Source: Firm-08 sp045541535
Lineage (GTDB): Bacteria; Bacillota; Clostridia; Oscillospirales; QAKW01
Reading direction: 5' to 3'
Length of the DNA: 8,356 nucleotides
Assembly (NCBI GenBank): GCA_045541535.1
Contig: JAZQJG010000088.1
Coordinates: 1 to 8,356 of the forward strand
Shown here: positions 5,937-8,356 of the stretch, one piece after another
Layout: every line of letters begins with the position of its first letter
Numbering within the stretch: the stretch's first letter is position 1
Notes under the pieces: generated by a model
Databases searched by the model: none
Told to the model about the DNA's origin: nothing
The model's input: the letters and a program-made list of their open reading frames with translations, nothing else
Program-made: the position numbers and the translations under genes

Positions 5937-8099
5937 TTATTTATAAGATTTTGCAAAATTCATCATAATGGTGGCAACCTCGGCGCGGGTTGCATTTCCC
6001 TGGGGACGGAAGTTGTAACCGCCGGCGACTTTCTCACCGTTTACGATGCCGCCCTGCTGGCAAGCCTTAACGGCGGAGCGGGCGTATTTGGAGATCTTGG
6101 CCGCATCCAGGAAAGTTATCGCGGCGTTTTTCTTCTCCAGCGTGATGTTTGCAAAATTGCAATACCGCACCATCATGGCGCAGATCTGCTCACGGCTTAC
6201 GTTCTCGTCGGGACCGAAGGTGGTGGTGGTCAGACCGGCGACAATGTCATTGTCACTGGCCCATTTGACATAGCCGGTGTAGTATTGATTCTTCTTAACG
6301 TCGGTAAATTTGGTGGTCACCTTTTTGCTGACGGATACACCGTGGAGCCGTCCCAAGACGGTAACGAACATACCACGGGTCATATTATCATTGGGTCCGA
6401 AAGTGGTGGCGGTGAGGCCGGAGAACAGACCGTTGTTATATACGAAATCAATGGCGCCGTTTTTAACGTACCAATCCTTTTTCTTCAGATCGGTGAAAAT
6501 GCTGAGAACGTCCACACCCTTGGCGGGGATATCTTCGGTCTTGGTTTCCCCGCAAACGGTACAGGTATAGGTCTTGACCCCCTTCTTGGAAGAAGTGGGC
6601 TCTGTGGTGACAACGCCGCCGTCCCAGGAGTGGTTGCCGGTGGGAGAAACGGTTACGTTAGCGTTTACCGTGTTGCCGCAAACGGTGCAAACGGTGTGAG
6701 CGATGCCGGCATCACCACAGTTGGCGGGCGTATCGATCACCACGTTTTCGGTGTCTTCGATATGTGCACCGGTGGCGGAAATGGTAACGTCCTTCTCCAC
6801 CGTCAATCCGCAGACGGTACAATCCTTGTGGCCGGTACCGGTGGCGCCGCAAGTGGGAGCGGCATCCACAATGATCTCGCCGGCGGTATGGGCGTTTTCT
6901 TCATTTTTGGCGCTACAGCCCAGCGTGGTACAAGCATAGTAGTGGGTATACTGGCCTTGGGTTAAAGCGGTGTCCCATACGTGATTGTTGGTGGCGGGAA
7001 CGTCCCGTTCATTCAAAACTTCGCCGCACAAAGCACAGTTCTGTACTTCCTTACCCACGGCATAGCAAGAGGGAGCCACCGTCTGGGTCCAGGCGCCGGG
7101 AGCGGAATGCTCACAAATAAAGGCTTGCAGGCCTGCCTGCTGAACGCCGCGAATGGTTTGAATGGACCAGAGATCGGTAAAATCAAACCGTTCATAACAA
7201 TCTGCCTTGCCAAGATCGGCAATATTTATACTGTCAGTATCCGATACCATGGCGCCGGCGCCGGAGTCACCCGTGGTGGCCTCCAACGTGTCAGCATAAT
7301 AACAGCTGTCAATGATACCGCAATTATTACCCGCAAAAGCGCCATACCGACTGTTTGCGGTACCGGCGGAATTGGCAACAGAAATTGCGGCGTTCACGTA
7401 ACAGAATTCCACACACGCAGCGGAAATATCCAATTTGCCGACGATACCGCCCACTCTTGTCCAGATATCGGTATTACGGGCAACGGTGATATCCGCATAG
7501 CACGCACTGTCGGTAATCTTACCGTGAGAAAAGCCTACCAGACCGCCCACATTGACACGACCGTTGCCGACAATGTTAACGACCATGGAGCCGCTGACAG
7601 CGCATTGTTCAATGACGGCAGTTCTGCTCATGGTGGCGGCAATGGCACCCACACGCATTTCATTAAACACGGCGTCGATGTTGGCGTCAAAGGACAACTT
7701 GATATTTTTCAACTCCAGATTTTTTACACTACCGGAAAGGAGCCCGAACAGTGCAGCGAAGTTGACGCCGATTTCCTCCGTGACGGTGTCGGTATCGTCG
7801 AGATAATAGTCTACGTCAATGATCAGACCGTTTACGGTGTGACCGTTACCGTCCAGCGTGCCGCTGAAAGGCACGTCTTCTACAGCAAAGGGCAATTTGC
7901 CGTACATCACGCCCCCCTCGGCAAAGTCTGCCTCGGTGAACACGATATCGTTTACCAGACGGTAGTTACCGCTCAAATTATTCCCAATGGCGGCAAAGCC
8001 CGCCTTGTCCGAGATGTCGGTAACCGTGGCGGCGCTGACCGCCGGCAGACAACCCATCAACAAAATCAGGCATAAAATTACTGCAATGATTCTTTTCAA
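5937..8099 (-). CDS. SLH-anchored surface protein with GLUG-type beta-solenoid head and Cys-repeat stalk
   Basis: A complete 720-residue exported protein. Residues 1-23 are a signal peptide (MKRIIAVILC..., AVSA before the cut). Residues 78-271 carry GLUG-like motifs such as VGGLVGFSHGKITDS, predicting a beta-solenoid. Residues 329-525 hold three C-x9-C-x2-C units, one variant HYYACTT unit and a degenerate final unit. Three SLH domains follow at about 535-588, 598-652 and 663-720, with TRAE-box variants MTRGM, VSREQ and ATRAE. Family knowledge: such trimers bind pyruvylated secondary wall polysaccharide, placing the head outside the cell; the head's ligand is not known. The start is TTG 8099-8097: AAAGGAG lies 9 nt upstream, the signal peptide begins there, and the promoter start near 8121 excludes the in-frame ATG at 8189. 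A second ATG at 8106-8104 is out of frame. An LMGC sequence (14-17) resembles a lipobox, but Met at -2 is atypical. Confidence 0.95.
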   Translation of the reverse strand: MKRIIAVILCLILLMGCLPAVSAATVTDISDKAGFAAIGNNLSGNYRLVNDIVFTEADFAEGGVMYGKLPFAVEDVPFSGTLDGNGHTVNGLIIDVDYYLDDTDTVTEEIGVNFAALFGLLSGSVKNLELKNIKLSFDANIDAVFNEMRVGAIAATMSRTAVIEQCAVSGSMVVNIVGNGRVNVGGLVGFSHGKITDSACYADITVARNTDIWTRVGGIVGKLDISAACVEFCYVNAAISVANSAGTANSRYGAFAGNNCGIIDSCYYADTLEATTGDSGAGAMVSDTDSINIADLGKADCYERFDFTDLWSIQTIRGVQQAGLQAFICEHSAPGAWTQTVAPSCYAVGKEVQNCALCGEVLNERDVPATNNHVWDTALTQGQYTHYYACTTLGCSAKNEENAHTAGEIIVDAAPTCGATGTGHKDCTVCGLTVEKDVTISATGAHIEDTENVVIDTPANCGDAGIAHTVCTVCGNTVNANVTVSPTGNHSWDGGVVTTEPTSSKKGVKTYTCTVCGETKTEDIPAKGVDVLSIFTDLKKKDWYVKNGAIDFVYNNGLFSGLTATTFGPNDNMTRGMFVTVLGRLHGVSVSKKVTTKFTDVKKNQYYTGYVKWASDNDIVAGLTTTTFGPDENVSREQICAMMVRYCNFANITLEKKNAAITFLDAAKISKYARSAVKACQQGGIVNGEKVAGGYNFRPQGNATRAEVATIMMNFAKSYK
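5940..6497 (-). other. Three SLH domains of gene 2
   Basis: Domain 1 (535-588) has F-x-DL, YNNGLFSG, TTFGPNDNMTR; domain 2 (598-652) has FTDV, ASDNDIVAG, TTFGPDENVSREQ; domain 3 (663-720) has FLDA, CQQGGIVNG, FRPQGNATRAE and ends at the stop. Domain 1 carries MTRGM where TRAE is usual, losing the acidic residue; domains 2 and 3 keep R-E/A-E-like boxes. Three tandem SLH domains are the normal anchoring set. Confidence 0.95.
6525..7115 (-). repeat. Cys-repeat array in gene 2 (3 full units, 1 variant, 1 degenerate)
   Basis: Triplets C345-C355-C358, C417-C427-C430 and C461-C471-C474 keep the exact C-x9-C-x2-C spacing of gene 1. The variant unit (373-404, HYYACTT-LGC, C390/C395) again sits directly before a TAGEIIVD unit. 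The last unit (490-525) has only TYTCTVCGE. Gene 2 therefore has the same order as gene 1 with five fewer full units. Confidence 0.9.
7287..7868 (-). other. GLUG-type beta-solenoid head of gene 2 (residues 78-271)
   Basis: The head opens with FSGTLDGNGHTVNGL (78-92), a motif that often starts GLUG regions. Repeats follow: FAALFGLLSGSVKNLELKN (114-132), VGAIAATMSRTAVIEQCAV (150-168), VGGLVGFSHGKITDSACYA (184-202), VGGIVGKLDISAACVEFCYV (216-235) and YGAFAGNNCGIIDSCYYAD (252-270). GLUG repeats occur in adhesins and other bacterial surface proteins. Several rungs carry a Cys at the same strand position (166, 200, 233, 266), which could stack along the solenoid. Confidence 0.75.
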
Positions 8100-8108
8100 A
8101 GGACATCG

Positions 8109-8115
8109 CTCCTTT
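8109..8115 (-). promoter_or_regulatory. Ribosome binding site of gene 2 (selects the TTG start)
   Basis: AAAGGAG on the minus strand, 9 nt before TTG 8099, the same spacing as in gene 1. An out-of-frame ATG (8106-8104) lies inside the spacer only 2 nt from the site, too close for efficient use. Confidence 0.85.
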
Positions 8116-8127
8116 CTTATCTTTATT

Positions 8128-8156
8128 ATTGTATCATACCCAAAGGCCAATAGCAA
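8128..8156 (-). promoter_or_regulatory. Sigma-A-like promoter of gene 2
   Basis: Minus-strand -35 TTGCTA (8156-8151), 17-nt spacer, -10 TACAAT (8133-8128) preceded by TGA, which gives an extended -10 (TGnTACAAT). The predicted start near 8121 leaves a leader of about 22 nt. The -10 box is identical to that of gene 1. Confidence 0.7.
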
Positions 8157-8174
8157 GTGGATTTTTTTACAGGC

Positions 8175-8207
8175 AAAAAGGAAGAGCACACCCGCGCTCT
8201 TCCTTTT
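8175..8207 (-). terminator. Rho-independent terminator upstream of gene 2
   Basis: AAAAGGAAGAGC (8176-8187) pairs with GCTCTTCCTTTT (8196-8207) around an 8-nt loop. The T5 run is on the minus strand, so it best fits ending leftward transcription that enters from beyond the right edge, isolating the gene 2 promoter just downstream. Confidence 0.75.
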
Positions 8208-8356
8208 CAGACTACCAAAAAAGTCGTTTCATCACAGTGAAAAGAGAATCAAAAGAAAAAATGGTTTGTGGAGTCATAATAAACACAAGTCGTTTTTAAT
8301 AATGGAAAGTCATCAAAGCAATTCCTTCTTTCCCTTGCGTTGCAAGGGATTCACTG
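8208..8356. other. Edge stretch without a recognisable gene
   Basis: A/T-rich. It contains AAGTCGTTT twice (8221-8229 and 8287-8295) and an 8-bp hairpin TCCCTTGC-gtt-GCAAGGGA (8331-8349) without a T-run. On the minus strand the frames entering from the edge close quickly; they could be the last codons of a neighbouring gene, but nothing identifies it. Confidence 0.5.

Noticed and set aside
8043..8060. Possible lipobox (LMGC) in the gene 2 signal peptide
   Set aside because: Met before the Gly-Cys is not typical of lipoboxes, and a good signal peptidase I site (AVSA) follows six residues later; SLH domains already provide anchoring.
6285..8075. Two + strand open frames opposite gene 2
   Set aside because: Same mirror-image effect; they lie wholly inside the SLH, Cys-repeat and GLUG coding sequence and have no initiation signals.
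8100..8189. In-frame ATG at 8189 as the gene 2 start
   Set aside because: It lies inside the upstream terminator hairpin and before the promoter, and would put 30 polar and mixed residues ahead of a classic signal peptide.

Overview
The window suggests a low-to-mid-GC Firmicute (class Clostridia, probably an uncultured gut-type Oscillospiraceae/Ruminococcaceae relative). The reasons are S-layer homology (SLH) anchors, AAGGAG-type ribosome binding sites 9 nt from the starts, sigma-A promoters with TACAAT -10 boxes, and the Cys-rich 'PTC...GH..C..CG' repeats typical of surface proteins in that group. The taxonomic call is inference.

Layout. Both real genes are on the minus strand. Gene 1 (4962 down to the left edge, 3' end outside the window) encodes at least 1654 residues: signal peptide, two parallel-beta-helix-like blocks, at least eight Cys repeats, then the first residues of an SLH domain. 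Gene 2 (8099 to 5937, complete, TTG start, 720 residues) encodes a signal peptide, a GLUG-type beta-solenoid head, three Cys repeats plus one variant unit, and three SLH domains. The genes share the C-terminal half (same unit order, 53/60 identical bases across the start of the SLH domain) but have unrelated N-terminal heads. They look like paralogous wall-anchored proteins presenting different heads on one stalk-and-anchor module. Each has its own promoter, and gene 2 has its own terminator, so they are probably not one operon.

Between them (4978-5936) I see no protein gene. The segment holds the gene 1 promoter, a 17-bp palindrome, a strong opposite-facing promoter with an inverted repeat in its spacer, about 360 nt of hairpin-rich DNA ending in a bidirectional terminator (a candidate non-coding RNA or dispersed structured repeat), two short relics of SLH gene 3' ends, a 59-nt near-palindrome, and the gene 2 terminator.

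Right of gene 2 (8100-8356) are its promoter, a terminator for leftward transcription arriving from outside, and about 150 nt with no recognisable gene.

Caution for annotators: a 1459-codon open frame on the + strand (190-4569) and two more opposite gene 2 are codon-aligned mirror images of the real genes. They exist because the real genes almost never use TTA, CTA or TCA.
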